Below the pieces are notes generated by a model. That model was not told the origin of the DNA, did no database searches, and saw nothing but the letters and a program-made list of their open reading frames with translations. DNA of 40,219 nucleotides from Chloroflexota bacterium. GTDB lineage: Bacteria; Chloroflexota; Dehalococcoidia; Lucifugimonadales; Lucifugimonadaceae. This document shows, piece after piece, positions 39,903 to 40,219 of the stretch; position 1 is the first letter of the stretch, and each line of letters begins with the position of its first letter. Location: NCBI GenBank assembly GCA_027624075.1, contig JAQBUH010000020.1, positions 1-40,219 on the forward strand, written 5' to 3'. The position numbers and the translations under genes are program-made.

Positions 39903-40219
39903 AGGCGAGACGGACGGATGACCGCTTCCTCATTCCCGTTGGCCAGGGATTCTGGTCAGTCCGGGGCTGAGGGAGAGGAAAGTCCGGGCACCACCGGGCC
40001 AGGACGCCTGCTAACGGCAGGGCAGGGTGACCTGACGGATAGTGCAACAGAAAACATACCGCCATCGGGGCAACCCGGTGGTAAGGGCGAACCGGTGCGG
40101 CAAGAGCGCACCGCCCGGCTGGTAACAGTCCGGGGCACGGCAAACCCCGTCCGGTGCAAGGCCAAATAGGGGAGCAATGAGCGGCCCGGCTCGCTCCCGG
40201 GTTGGCTGCTAGAGCGTGC
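39903..40219 (+). ncRNA. rnpB: RNase P RNA, bacterial type A (3' end outside window)
   Basis: Catalytic RNA of RNase P, which matures tRNA 5' ends. Recognisable universal segments are GAGGAAAGTCCGGGC (39975-39989), ACAGAAAACATACCG (40047-40061), GGTAAGGGCGAACCGGTGCG with AAGAGCGCACC, GGCAAACCCC, CAAATAGGGGAGC, and CCCGGGTTGGCTGCTAGAGC just before the edge. The last 60 or so bases (ACAGAA...GGCTTA region) are cut off by the window. The 5' end is approximate. A TATTCT at 39891 could be its -10, but read-through from the upstream genes is also possible. Confidence 0.95.

Overview
The window is a high-GC bacterial chromosome segment, most likely from the Chloroflexota (a Dehalococcoidia/SAR202-like lineage). 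This is inferred from the gene mix and not from a database search. Supporting signs are F420/NADP reductase-like oxidoreductases, a MoxR-DUF58-DUF4129 membrane locus, a T-box-controlled ValRS of actinobacterial/archaeal style, many small hydrolases and lipoproteins, and dispersed palindromic repeats. Most of the window is ordinary chromosome, with mobile or repeat DNA at the left end and around 20.4, 22.9 and 25.9 kb.

Layout. 1-1140: the C-terminal part of a large serine recombinase runs into what looks like an antisense tmRNA 3' end (probable attachment-site remnant), followed by tandem palindromic repeats. 1337-4303: uvrC, then a 946-bp IS6-family insertion sequence. 4412-9733 (minus strand): gpmA, a DUF192 lipoprotein, an enolase-superfamily enzyme, ispH and an MFS transporter. 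9839-18656 (plus strand): an ArsC/Spx-like gene with an in-frame TGA, a zinc-ribbon protein, a crotonase-fold protein, prs, secA, polX, an unknown protein and a DUF1801 protein. 18734-22089: a T-box leader with a GUC (valine) specifier and valS, which carries an in-frame repeat-derived insert. 22168-30358 (minus strand): an RraA-like protein, a small unknown protein, coaBC, coaX, an F420/NADP-type oxidoreductase, an AcuC/HDAC-like deacetylase, a peptidase MA-like protease and a second F420/NADP-type reductase. 30514-35963 (plus strand): an FAH-family hydrolase, a lipoprotein, moxR, DUF58 and DUF4129. 35960-37459 (minus strand): pyk. 37642-40219 (plus strand): a coiled-coil zinc-ribbon protein, a serine-recombinase-like protein that has lost its catalytic motif, and RNase P RNA running off the window.

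The most interesting object is the ArsC/Spx-like gene at 9839-10189. Conventional gene calling sees only its last 77 codons, because a TGA lies exactly where the first cysteine of the family CxxC motif should be. The frame stays open on both sides of this TGA, and a perfect 8-bp hairpin begins 15 nt after it, as expected for a bacterial SECIS element. I read it as a probable UxxC selenoprotein. Second in interest is the recombinase-like protein next to rnpB, which looks like a serine recombinase retained without its catalytic and zinc-binding residues.

Functional links: coaX and coaBC supply three steps of CoA synthesis. moxR, DUF58 and DUF4129 form the usual chaperone/membrane module, but without the transglutaminase that often accompanies it. 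valS is controlled by tRNA-Val charging through the T-box. Many genes overlap by a few bases (ispH/enolase-like/DUF192; DUF58/DUF4129), which indicates operons.
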